Positions 38,125 to 49,115 of a stretch of DNA of 64,000 bases are shown here, piece by piece. The notes beneath the pieces were generated by a model. The model was not told the origin of the DNA and did not search any database. It was given only the letters and a program-made list of their open reading frames with translations. The DNA comes from Sistotremastrum niveocremeum HHB9708. Lineage: Eukaryota; Basidiomycota; Agaricomycetes; Sistotremastrales; Sistotremastraceae. The DNA is taken from assembly GCA_001630475.1 (NCBI GenBank), contig KV419395.1:372001-436000 (forward strand), given 5' to 3'. How positions within the stretch are numbered: the stretch's first letter is position 1; each line of letters starts with the position of its first letter. The position numbers were made by a program, and so were the translations under genes.

Positions 38125-41100
38125 ATGGCTTCCCAGTCAGAATTTCAGGAGGCTCTTGCCAAAATTAGACCCCATGTCTCATCCAATCTACCACACCAAA
38201 AGACCCCCGCGCTACTTCTGCAAGCCATGGAGTCGTCTTTCCCAGAAAGGACGCCAACTGCATACTTTGCAGCGCTACTCACAACTCTCGAGGCGGCTTT
38301 GAGACAAGAAGGACCGCATACGTACGGAGATGGCGATAGGATTCCAGCTATTATATATCTCCAAGCTCTCATTGCACCCTACGCCCCAACACCAGTCCTG
38401 CGCGCCCACCTTACCACACTACTCTCTCTTCACGCACCTCTCTTTCCCGAGCTCGAGTCTCATGCTCCCGCTTTGCGGTCGCAATTGGCACTATTCGCAC
38501 CCATTTTCCAAGCTCTCGACCAATCTCAGCTAGAGGTACAGGGCATCCGACAATGCTTCGCTACATGTCTCGTTTTCTTAACGGACGGCCGACCAAAAGT
38601 TCGCAAACGTGCCTCTGAAACGATACGAGCTGCCTTAGAAAATCCTCCCAGTCCACTAACTCGACATCCCTACGGCGAGCGAGTTGTATCATGGGCAGAA
38701 GAAGCTCTTAAAGAACCCGACTCTGCTATCCATGTCGTTGCAGCATTGAAATCCCTTGTCCCTTTCCTCAACCCCGACAGTCTTACTCTTCTTTCTTCTA
38801 AACTCCTCATGTTACCAACTCTCGGAAATCCTTTCCTCTCACAAGCAGCATACGGACTACTTGCCGAGCTCGAGGTAGATGCGAGCAGCTTAGTCCCATC
38901 ATTACTCTCGGCTGCGCCCTCGAAATTCGATTCGGCGTTATCTGCAGCTTGGGTCTCCGTTTTCGCAAACATGAAGCTGGATTCGGAGCCTCTGTGGAAG
39001 GCATGGAAAGTGTTGTGGACATATTTGGAGAGCGAGAATCCCAGTCTGAGGCGTACCACAGGGGCATCTCTCTCTCAGATGGCTCAGAATATATCGAAGG
39101 AATCGAGGAAGAGGGTGATTGGACTGCTCGAATCTTCTTTCGAGTCACTGGCTTATGCACAAGCCATTCCTGAAATCCTCGCTGTTCTTTCATCCGTCGT
39201 GCTCGCTTCGCCTGATTCCCAAGACATGATGCTTCCTCTCATCGCGCGTGTATCGGAAATGAGAACTCGAAAAGCATTCCAACATAAGGAAACAGCTGAT
39301 GCAGTCCTTGCATCTGCAATGCGTGTGTATGGCCCAGAGACTATTCTCGCGACTCTTCCCCTCAATCTTGAACCCGAGGATAGGTGACTTTTCTCAAGCT
39401 TTATGCCCTATGCCATACTCACTTTCAATAGAACGAAAGGAAAAGAACCTCGTGCCTATCTCCTCCCGTTACTTCCCGGCCCTCACCCTTCACCCCTTAA
39501 GCACTTCGTCAATTATTTTGTCCCCCTGTCTGAACGTATGTTCGAGCTAAAGACGAAGGCCGGTGATGAAGGGCGCGACAGCGAAGCTAAAGTTTGGAGT
39601 GTTCTGATCGCGCAGATATGGGCCGGACTGGGAGGGTACTGCTGGGGCTCAAAAGACTTGCCTGAGGTATGTATACCCTTACCTTACGTGATTATGACTG
39701 ACACTACTTTCCGCTTGTCAGGCTTTGACACCACAATTTGCGCAACTTGTATCGAATATATTGTATACACAGCCTGAGCTCCGCCCATCCGTTCTTCGAG
39801 CTTTGAAGACTATGGCGGAGTCAAATATGACATTGGCTTCGTCCGGATCGGAAGACGAAGATCTTGACATGGAAGGAACGAAGAAGCCCAGTTCGCCGGC
39901 AGTGCCGTTTGGACCCATCAGCCCGGAAATCGCCAAGAAAAACCTTGCGTTCCTCAGGAAACAAGCTGAGAGCTGGTTCGCCGTGCTCTTCAATGTCTTT
40001 GGTACGGTCGAGAAGGAGTCAAGAGGGATGGTTGGTGAGGTAATCTCCGCATGGGCAACTATGACGAAAGATAAGGTATGTTTGCGTGGCCTTTGTTTTC
40101 GCCAGTTGAACTAACTCTTTCAAGGAATTGGCAGGAGCGTATCGCAAAGTAGTTCTGCTCTTCAAGCAAAACCTCCCCAAAGCAGAGTCGATGCAGAAGA
40201 ATTCCAATGCACCGAATGAAAGCGCTGCCGCTGTCCAAACAACCCAAGATATTCTCCTCCTTCTCCTGCCACACTTACCGGCAAAAGAAGCAGCCTCACT
40301 ATTCGATCTGTGTCTTACGCCTGAGATTCTTGCAAGTAAAGATGCGGGAGTTCAAAAACGCGGTTATCGTATCGTCGCGAAGTTGATGGACAGTGGCAAA
40401 GTGACATTGGATGGAACTCGTGTGGAGAACTCATTCAAGCTTTTGATTGAGGCTACAGAGAAGGTCGGCGCAGCGGCGAAACGAGTATGTGTCTCTTCAA
40501 ATTCTTAACCGACACCCTAACGGGAGCCCTGCAGGACCGTTACATCTTTTTGAACGCCTTGGTCCAACAACTTCCAACAACATCTCTGCACCTTATATTA
40601 TCACTCATTCCAGAAGCAGTGTTGGGCACTAAAGAACCTGCCGACAGAACACGAGCGGCAGCTTTCGATCTTCTTGTTGCCATGGGCAGAAAGATGTCTG
40701 AAGGTGGCGTTATCACCAACTCCTTGGTGGATGGAATGGAAGTCGAAGACAGCGACGCAGCAGGAAACGAAAGTGAGTCTCTTCTCTTTACCATTGGTCT
40801 CATTTGCTAATATATCGTTAGGACAAGCAAGTATTGAGGAATACATTACCATGGTGGCCGCAGGTCTCGCGGGTGCCAGTCCACACATGATCAGTGCATC
40901 TATAACCGCGATCGGTCGTGTCGTCTTCGAATTTCATCGTAAGATTATTTTTTTTTGGTGGCTTGCCATGATACCAACTCAAACTGTATGCAGGCGATGT
41001 ATCTGACACTACACTGACTGAAATACTGCAAACTCTAATTGTTCTCCTCACATCCGCTAATCGAGAGATTGTCAAGTCTACTCTTGGCTTCGTCAAGCTT

Positions 41101-42201
41101 GCCATCCATACTCTGCCCATACCTCTGGTCCAGGCACAACTCCCAAACCTTGTCCCCCCGCTCTTAGGCTGGTCACATGATCACAAGAACCACTTCAAGA
41201 TTAAAGTTCGACATATATTCGAACGCTTAATCAGACGGTTTGGTTTTGATGCTGTGTACGCGTGTGTCGGACCTGATGATCAGGAGCGCGGCAAAGTTCT
41301 TCTGAGTGTGAAGAAACGTAAAGAACAGTCCAAGAAGAAGAAAGCGAAACAAAGGGCCGAGGGTGACGAAGAGGAACCTGTAAGCTTCAGTTCGACATTC
41401 CAGTTGGTACTTTCTAACCACGGCATAGGATGCGCCTCGACCATCTGGAACTGGTGATGCGTTCGAAGATGTTCTGTATGGCTCTGAAGAGGAGGATTCA
41501 GAGGACAGTGAAATGGAGGATACGGCTGCCGTCAATAAACCTTCCAAGCAAAAGGGTGGCACACGTTTGAAAGCAGATGGTGACCTGCCATTGGATCTCC
41601 TCAAAGGAGCAGGCGACCACATCGCCTGTGAGTTCAATTCTCTCTTGTCAAACCGAAAATGTCCATTTTTTGACAATCCATCATAGCTGCCTCCTCAAAA
41701 CGCCAACGAAAGCCCGGTCGTGATGCATCCAAATTCAAGACCGATGACGCCGGGAAAATGATTGTTGACGAAGACGATTCAGATGCCGAAGATATCGCAG
41801 CTTCCCGCGACATCGAAGGCAATGCATACCGTGAATCGCTCACTTCTGTTGATGGATTCACTCGTGGGCCCAACGGACGTGTGAAATTCAATAAAGACAC
41901 GAAAAAGCGACGAAGAGCCAACGAGGATGCCGACAGTGACGTTGACATGGCCGATGCTAGTACTTCAAATCGCAGTCTCCAGAAGTCCAAGAAACAGAAG
42001 GTTACAAAAATTGGCAAGGAGTTCAAGGCAAAGGTATGTCTATCGTATAATAACCTGTGGTCGTTGAGCTTATGACGTTTTTAGAATGCTGGAGGGGATG
42101 TCAAACGTGGTGGCACAGATCCGTACGCCTACTTACCCCTCGGGCAGACGGCAAAACGACGCAAAGGTGGTTCTAAAATCAGCATCGTCGGGAAAAAATA
42201 A
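38125..42201 (+). CDS. RRP12: Ribosome biogenesis protein Rrp12 (NUC173 domain)
   Basis: HEAT-repeat factor needed for nuclear export and maturation of both ribosomal subunits. About 1,250 residues in about ten exons. The first exon encodes a run of HEAT-like helices (PALLLQAMESSFPERTPTAY, VLRAHLTTLLSLHAPLFPEL, GIRQCFATCLVFLTDGRPKV, the NUC173 region). Later exons continue the array (AQLPNLVPPLLGWSHDHKNH, FKIKVRHIFERLIRRFGFDA). The C-terminus is disordered and charged: a Lys-rich stretch (KKRKEQSKKKKAKQRAEG), acidic patches (VDEDDSDAEDIAASRDIEG) and the conserved DPYAYLPLGQTAKRRKGG end. A start 33 nt upstream lacks ATG, so MASQSEFQEA at 38125 is used. Confidence 0.9.
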
Positions 42202-42617
42202 AGCCGTTTCATCCTCTGCTACTGATCTCGTTCTTTCGTTGTTTATGACATCTCATCCGCGTGTTCTATCCTCGCTTTCCTCGTACAATATTATCGCTCA
42301 TCTATTGATAATCCGACTTGTTTTCGCTACCCATGGACCTTGATATAATCGTCACAGCAACTCAGGCTCCCGCCTGAATCTGAGCTATTGTCCTGGGGTA
42401 CTGAAGACATGTCGCGGACCTCTCGAAAGCGAAGCCCAACCGGCGAGACAAGTAAAATAACGAGACTTGGTTCAGTTAATGGTCAAGCCGGTCAAGTTCA
42501 GCACTACAATAGCCGATCGAGCGTCATCATCCGCGAGTCTCTTCAACCGCGCCCTGGCAGGCAGTTGGTCGAAGCGTGGTCTCCGGGAGCTCCTTCGGCC
42601 TCATCGAGCACCAAGCT
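42202..42617. other. Promoter region of the PlsC acyltransferase gene
   Basis: About 415 bases between RRP12 and the acyltransferase start codon. It contains a small hairpin-forming repeat (CAGGCTCCCGCCTG, near 42364). Open plus-strand frames beginning at 42388 are not in frame with the acyltransferase exon. Confidence 0.4.
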
Positions 42618-44728
42618 ATGCCTGTCGTATATTTCCTCATAAGGTCAGAATACAAGGGCTACGAACGAGGCTTGTGCTCTAACTGCGTTCCGAATCAAGA
42701 TCTCTCTTCAAGTTTGTTCTCACCGTGTTCTATGGATCCATCGTAGTCGAAAACCAGCATTATATACCGCCTAATGGCCACCCATGGTACGACAAAAATG
42801 AATGCTCGGATTAGCGCTAATGTCAGATCAGCGTGTTGTGTTGCAATCATGGGAATAGCCTAACTGACCCATTGTGAGTAGCCTGACTTGGGCGCTCTCA
42901 GCGATTTTGGCGACCGTGCTAATTCCTTTCTAACAGGGTTCTGGTGACTTCCATCCCAAATAAGGGGAGAGAAAAAATATTGTCTTCATCTTCGTTCCTA
43001 CAATGCGTATGAACAGACTCGGCATCAACTGCGTCTCACGGCGAAGGACACTCTCTTCGGTAAACGAACATTCTCGAGCTGGCTAATCGAGGCGAGTGGG
43101 GCCTTACCGATGAAGAGAGCGAAAGATCATGGCGGGAAAGCCGTCGATAACTCTCATGTTATGGAGAAGCTCAAATCTGTAAGCCTGGCTCAATGAATAA
43201 CACTATGTCTCTTGCATCCGTTCATCGCTGTATCCAGGCCCTTGAAGGCGGCGATATGATTTGCTTATTTCCCGAAGGACTGAGTCGTTATCATCCCCAG
43301 TTGGCTCCATTGAAGACGGGAGGTGCTGAAGCCAAATTCTGTTCTGGCCTTCTTCTGACTCGACAATGTTCGCAGCTGCGCGCATCGTTTCGGACGTTCT
43401 GACTCGCAATCGTCATAATCCGGATTTTGAGATATCGCTGCTTACTTGTTCTATTACTTATATGTAAGTGTCTGTTTCCTACGTGGCCGTCTTGTACTCA
43501 AGACCATGGCAGGCATCGTGAACATTTCCGATCCGATGTTCTTGTCACTTTCCATCCTCCTATGAAACTGCGAGCCCGTGTTAGTGTCTTTTTGTGGACA
43601 TCATTGCATCACTGGCGCTAAGCCTCCATATAGGATCATCCCAAGCTTCTCGCACCGGTTGATTATGATGCCATTCGACAGCTTACGACTTCGATGCAGA
43701 GTCAAATCAGCATGGGTACTATTGACGCGCCGTCTTGGGACGTTGTCAAAGTATCCAAGACTGCGGCTAAGCTATATGCGCCATTAGGCACATTGATGAG
43801 TCTGGGTGACTACGTTCGCGTCGTTCGCACATTTGTCAGTGCCTTTGCGGCCACACAGCGCGGACACAAAGAACATGCCCCCAGCGTATTAACCGAAGAT
43901 GTACAACTAAAATATGCCACTGACCAAGCCCCAGAAGAAGATCAGCCGACCGATGCAGAAACGGATGACGAAAATTTAGATCTTGCGAGTGCACTGCGGG
44001 TATGAGCTTACGCCGACCTGTGCAAATTATTCTCTGACTTCGCCCAGCACTATCAGAACCTTTTGACTCAACTCGGTCTGACGGATGAACGCGTCCGCGA
44101 ACCTTTATCCCGGATCGTCATTCTATATCGTGTCGCGATTCGTACATTCTGGCTTGTTTGCCTTTCCACTATCTCCCTCCCAGGACTCATTTTGTGGATT
44201 CCAATCTTCATCGCGACTCGGCATGCTGTGAATCGTGTGAAGAATTCCGGCCCTGCTTGGAATACATGGGACGAAATAACACAAGCAAAACTGGTCCATG
44301 GCCTTGGCGCTGGATTGCTCGTCTGGACTTCATGCCTCCTTGTTTTCCCGCCACTAGCTTTGTTCACGGCTGTGTGGGTACCCTGCTTGATGTGGGCTAC
44401 CCTTCGATGGCTGGAGGACGCCATGGCGGCTTATAGAGCCTTGAGGGCTCTGTTTTCACTGCTTTGGATTGGAAAGTCTCCTTTGGCTCGAGCAATACAA
44501 ATGCGAAGCAAATTGTATGACCGTGTTATGCAACTCGCGGCTAGTCTAGGACTTCCAGATGACCCGGCGACTCATTTCAGAGTCGTTGGAAAGCGTCAGA
44601 AAGGGCAAGTCAGAGGCACTTGGGACAGCGGCGCTCGATATTTTTCGTTGAGAAGGAGACGAAAGAGAGATTGGAACGAGACATTACGCCCATATGATAT
44701 CGTAGACTATCCCGATGTCGATACTTGA
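42618..44728 (+). CDS. Phospholipid/glycerol acyltransferase (PlsC family), membrane-bound
   Basis: About 560 residues, roughly nine exons. N-terminus MPVVYFLIRSLFKFVLTVFY, with exon 2 starting after the CAAG acceptor, forms a membrane helix. PlsC block I is recovered after a spliced junction as CCNHGNSLTDPL. Block II region: RLTAKDTLFGKRTFSSWLIE, SGALPMKRAKDHGG. Block III: MICLFPEGLSRYHPQLAPLK, then TGAARIVSDVLTR. The C-terminal third has hydrophobic segments (TFWLVCLSTISLPGLILWIP; GLGAGLLVWTSCLLVFPPLA) and a basic tail. Architecture matches fungal glycerol-3-phosphate/dihydroxyacetone-phosphate acyltransferases of the SCT1/GPT2 type, which make lysophosphatidic acid in the ER; exact substrate is inference. 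Short exons at 42860-43190 are easy to miss. Confidence 0.82.
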
Positions 44729-44767
44729 TTAATTGTACAGATAGATATATCACATAACAATGCTGCC

Positions 44768-44794
44768 AGTGGTCGTACAGTGGTCGTACAGTGG
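44768..44794. repeat. 11-bp tandem repeat, about 2.5 copies
   Basis: AGTGGTCGTAC occurs twice head to tail, followed by a partial third copy. It lies between two convergent 3' ends and just beyond the acyltransferase stop. It has no obvious function. Confidence 0.6.
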
Positions 44795-44812
44795 AAAAAG
44801 TCAACAGTTAAT

Positions 44813-45685
44813 TCAACCGCCGATAGGTCGATATGCCCTGTTTCCTGCTGCCCACTTGTGACCTGCGTCTGCAGCTATACCAGTGATGATTAGGGCCCCG
44901 ACGATGACTAGAGAGAAAGCCCAGGATGCTAGGTTGAGATAGAAGGATACGCCTGGGGATGAAGATCAATGCACAATCCGAAGGAGCAGTGGCATGACCG
45001 CGACGCACTCAGATTGGTATATTCAAAAGGAGGATAGTCCCATGTTCGCCAGAGATGGACCACGAGCGACATAGTTAGAATTTGAAGCACGGCTAGCAGC
45101 GAGAATCAGTTTTGTGTCAATGAGCCATTTAGAATAGGACATAATAACATACAGTGGCAAAACATTAGCGCAGCAACAAATTTCCATTGGCTTCGTCTCC
45201 GTTCACGAGTCATCCCACCAACAGTCAAAGCTAGGAGCGCCGCAACGATGAAGCCCAGACTGATCTGAGAGGCATATCCTGCCGTGTCCCAGAGAGCACA
45301 AAAGGCTCCGTTATCGTGGTCACATTCAGACCTTCCAGGAAAGCGATGGCACTCGTAGTTCTCATATCGCCCATTTCCTTTCTTCGGTGAAGTCCAAGGA
45401 GGAAGGTCCGACATTGTCTGGCGTTCGCATCGCTGATAAAGGCCATACCCTACAGAGATCGTGGCAGGAAGTCCGGAAGGTGTTTTGACATGCAGCCTAG
45501 TCCATTATCAGTCGGAAACGCTCTGTTCAAAAGGTGACACTTACCAATAGGGTTCGGTTTGTGAGATGACGGTCTGGGCAGCATAGGATGAGACGATGTT
45601 GCAGATATGACATTATTGGAAAGCACACCAATACAAGCGCACCGACAACAGCGAGAAACGAAAACAAGTATCCAACTCGACGCAT
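44813..45685 (-). CDS. Tetraspan membrane protein, function unknown
   Basis: About 220 residues in five exons. Begins MRRVGYLFSFLAVVGALVLV, the first membrane segment, and continues through an outer loop with Cys and aromatic residues (ERQTMSDLPPWTSPKKGNGR; ECHRFPGRSECDHDNGAFC). Then come TAGYASQISLGFIVAALLAL, AVLQILTMSLVVHLWRTWDY and LNLASWAFSLVIVGALIITG, giving four membrane spans. The layout, with one large Cys-containing loop between spans 1 and 2, resembles fungal Sur7/PalI and claudin-like proteins, which sit in plasma membrane domains. No signature settles the family. Upstream on the same strand is the tRNA gene. Confidence 0.65.
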
Positions 45686-45806
45686 GACGACGGAGTGAAG
45701 GGAAAGAACAAGCAAGGCTTTGGGCCTCGCCGCTGCGTGCGCCGGTCTAGATGCCTAGAACGATCGGCGCTACGTCATTACTCCGAGAGGGGCAATGAGA
45801 AAAAAG

Positions 45807-45890
45807 TGTCCATGCTGTGAGTCGAACACAGGGCTCCTCGGAATCGCAAGCGACCACAACGAGGTGATTTAACCACTAATCGACATAGAC
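45807..45890 (-). tRNA. trnH-GUG: tRNA-His (GTG) with a 12-nt intron
   Basis: All arms fold: acceptor GTCTATG with CATGGAC (one G-U pair), D-arm GATT/AATC, anticodon stem CCTCG/CGAGG, T-arm CTGTG-TTCGACT-CACAG. The anticodon loop is TTGTGGC once a 12-nt intron (45842-45853) is removed from the canonical position after base 37. The anticodon GTG is at 45855-45857. Discriminator is A, as in eukaryotic tRNA-His, and a T run (pol III terminator) follows directly at 45801-45805. CCA is not encoded. Mature length 72 before G-1 addition. Confidence 0.9.
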
Positions 45891-45995
45891 CGGTTCTACA
45901 ATCATGTCTTCAGGACTATATGAGGATGTTCCGTGTAAACGTGCTGTGATCTTCAAGTTCCACTGTCAGCGCGTCATTGGCCGATCACTCTCTTG

Positions 45996-47563
45996 ATGGC
46001 TACTTCGAACACTGATCAAGCATTCAAAATTTCCGTATCAGAGAGCCAAATTCATGAGCTCAAAGTCAAACTAGACCTCATTCGCTTTCCTGATGAGCTG
46101 GAGGATGCTGGCTGGGCTTATGGCTCTCCATTGAAGGATGTGCAACGCCTTGTAGCGTATTGGAAAAGCGGCTACAGTTGGCGGGAACATGAGAAGCATA
46201 TCAACGATACATTACCCCAATTCACCAAGGATATTTCCGTCGATGGCTTCGGAACCTTGAACATCCACTTCGTTCATCAAAAGAGTTCTGTTCAGAATGC
46301 TATTCCGCTGTTGTTCGTTCATGGATGCGAGTCTTTCATGAGATGAACATGCACCGCATCTCGCGCGCTCATAATGACACTGTAGGGCCGGGGAGCTTTC
46401 TTGAAGTTACCAAAATTCTTCCATTGTTGACTGCGGCTTCGAAGCAATATCCCAGCTTTCATGTGGTCGCTCTAAGCCTTCCCGGATACGGCTTCTCAGA
46501 AGCCCCGAAACAGAAGGGCTTTGGATTATTCCAATATGCAGAGGTCTGTAACAAGTTGATGATCGAGCTTGGATACACCGAGTATGGTAAAGTACACCCT
46601 ACCTCCTTCGAACAATGTGAATTCAATTTCTCGTGCAGTGGCGCAAGGAGGAGATTGGGGTTACTATGTAAATTTCCTCCAGGAGACGATGCCGATTATT
46701 CTTCATGAACTCATGTTAGATAACACGGGCTCTCGGTCACAAGTTCTCGAAAAATTGCAGGGCAGTACATTCAAACATGCCTCGGTAAGCCTAGCAATCA
46801 TAAACGGTCCATCCTGGGACTTTTCTTATGTTCAGACACAGTGGATCGCCTCCCAAATTCATTCATAATCCGGTTTTGTTTCTCCAACATGCCCTGGTTC
46901 CCTACTCAGAAGCCGAAAAGGCAGGATTCGCTCGTTCAGCTTGGTTCCTCGGGCCTGGATTTGGCTATCGCCAACAACAGTCTACTCAGCCTCAGACGCT
47001 CGGATACTCACTATCCGATTCTCCAGCCGGACTCCTTGCATGGATCTACGAGAAGCTCAGAAATTGGACGGATGATTATCGCTGGACTGATGACGAAAGT
47101 GAATATCACTAAGCCTTGTTTCGGCCACTCACTGCTGACGAGTTGCAACAGTCTTGACTTGGGTATCGATTTACTGGTTCTCTCGGGCTGGACCTGCTGC
47201 GACGACTAGAATCTATTACGAAGTTGAGACAGCCAAGGAACGGGATATCATAACAAAGCCGATCAACAATATTCCTCTGGGTTTCTCGTATTTCCCTCGA
47301 GAATTGGTCGTGACTCCACGGTCGTAAGAATTCCCGCGCAGTTCTCGTCTTATCATCGCTGATCTTCTTTCCTCAGCTGGGCTCGCACGTTGGGGAATGT
47401 CGTGTTTGAATCCACGCACGCGTCTGGGGGGCATTTCGCTGCGCATGAAAAGCCAACTATCTTGGTCGACGATATACGCCAAATGTTCGGCAAAGGTGGT
47501 CCTGCTAATCATGTCATCCCCCACAAGTCAGGATTCGACCATGGTTTGAAGGCCAAGCTGTGA
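45996..47563 (+). CDS. Epoxide hydrolase (alpha/beta hydrolase with EHN domain)
   Basis: Hydrolyses epoxides to diols, by analogy with microsomal and fungal enzymes. About 410 residues, six or seven exons. The N-terminal EHN domain is clear: [50 protein letters not shown]. The oxyanion motif HGWPGSFLEV is recovered only if intron 1 (46327-46385) uses a GC donor. The nucleophile Asp is in [10 protein letters not shown], and the catalytic His is in [11 protein letters not shown]. The cap region includes [20 protein letters not shown] and [20 protein letters not shown]. Ends KAKL at 47563. An apparent upstream start is TTG; the ATG at 45996 (MATSNTD) is used. Confidence 0.88.
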
Positions 47564-47842
47564 TCCACCGAGCGCTTGTGCTAGCACTGTCTAGCAGAAC
47601 TTTACTTGGACACTTCGGGCTTGATGAAATGAGAATGTGTCCAAGGAATTGTACGAATATCAAAGTGAGCTGAAGAATGAAGATTTGTATACTATTTTTC
47701 TGTACATCGACACTTTCACATAGTTTAAAAACACATGTAAATTCATGCGGCTTTCACAATTTCACGTTCCAGTCGATCAATCGAGTGTAAATCTCGTGCC
47801 TCCTCGCTTTACGTAAGCCCCAAGCTAAGCTCGTTCTCCGTC

Positions 47843-48868
47843 ATGTCTTCGAAAAGCTCAAACACTCCACGAACGCTCGGAAAATGTTGGTTGGGCAATT
47901 ATATCAATGCGCTATTAAATCTCATCACGGTAATGCAGCTCGAGGCCCTTCGCCGGGTGTCAAAAATTATCTGATCGCATACAACACACTCTCCGCACTC
48001 GGATGGACTTACATCTTCGTCGTTACAGCGTTGCATCTATCAGGCTATACGGAGAGCTCGGGGTCAGCACCGCATGAGACCGCGAGCTCATATGTCTCGA
48101 AGTTCGCTACTTGGGTGCCGTACTTCAAGAAGACCGCTCCAATTGCCGCGCAGATTCAAACGCATATCCCTCGGGCTCTCGTACCGTTGTACAATCGAGC
48201 ACGTACACTTTATGGAGCTGTGGGGCCTCAGACGACGTGGGTTCAGACGTTCGCGGTGTTGGAGGTTGTGCATTCGTTGCTTGGGTTTGTGAGGAGCCCA
48301 GTACAGACAACTGCGATGCAGGTGGCCAGTCGCTTGTACTTGGTCTGGGTGGTTGCGGAGCATTATGAATCTGTGAGTGATTTCGGCTTGGCTCGCTGGA
48401 GCCATTGTTGAAGTGATAGTGCGACCATCGCTAATATGTGGCGTGCCCGCAGGCTCGCTCCAATGCGCTCTTCGCGACGCTGCTGCTAGCTTGGTCTCCG
48501 ACTGAAATAATACGTTACTCATTCTATGCGCTATCACTGGTTGGGATCGAACCCTATCCGCTTCTGTGGCTTCGGTACACAACATTTTATGTGCTATATC
48601 CTCTTGGAGCAGGGTCAGAGGCGTTCTTGAACTACTCCACACTCCCGGGCACCAGCCCCATCACTCGAAGGTGGATAGGGAAGAACTGGAGTTTGGCTGA
48701 TTATACTCGGGGTGCATTGTTCTTGATTTGGTGGCCAGGTGCGTTGTCTGTGTCCGCTTCGAGGACCGGGACTAATGAAATGCAGGGTTGTACATCATGT
48801 ATACTTACATGATTAAACAGCGGAAGAAGGTGTTGGGAACGGGGAAAAACAAGGCTAAAAGTACATGA
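47843..48868 (+). CDS. PHS1: Very-long-chain 3-hydroxyacyl-CoA dehydratase (PHS1/HACD family)
   Basis: ER membrane enzyme for the third step of the fatty acid elongation cycle, feeding sphingolipid synthesis. About 270 residues, four exons. Short first exon MSSKSSNTPRTLGK joins, through a GTTGGT-donor intron, to GVKNYLIAYNTLSALGW, the first membrane span. Family blocks: FAVLEVVHSLLGFVRSPVQT, ASRLYLVWVV, WSPTEIIRYSFYALSLVG, then YPLGAGSE, whose Tyr and Glu are the catalytic pair in Phs1. The Lys-rich cytosolic end (KQRKKVLGTGKNKAKST) fits an ER-retention tail. The last short exon (LYIMYTYMI) is needed to complete the sixth span. Confidence 0.93.
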
Positions 48869-49115
48869 CGGTCGAGAGTGCGGCACGGAACGGGAGAATT
48901 TGATCTGACTCGAGCGTAGCTTATTATAGAGGAATATTTTTGCAAAAGGTGATCGACTCTGAAACAGGACCGACGGGGTGCAAGTGATTAGCCGAGTGGA
49001 GCGCTTATCTGCCGTGGTTGCCGTCACTCCAATGAAGTCACAATAAGCCACGTGACTGTCTCTACTCCACTGAGCAGCTCGCCAACGCAGCCCACCCATC
49101 TTTCTTTTCGCTACC

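Noticed and set aside
44768-44794. Tandem 11-bp repeat as a mobile-element footprint
   Set aside because: No terminal inverted repeats, target duplication or coding remnant around it.
48088-48642. 184-codon minus-strand frame
   Set aside because: Antisense to PHS1 exons, which carry clear family motifs.
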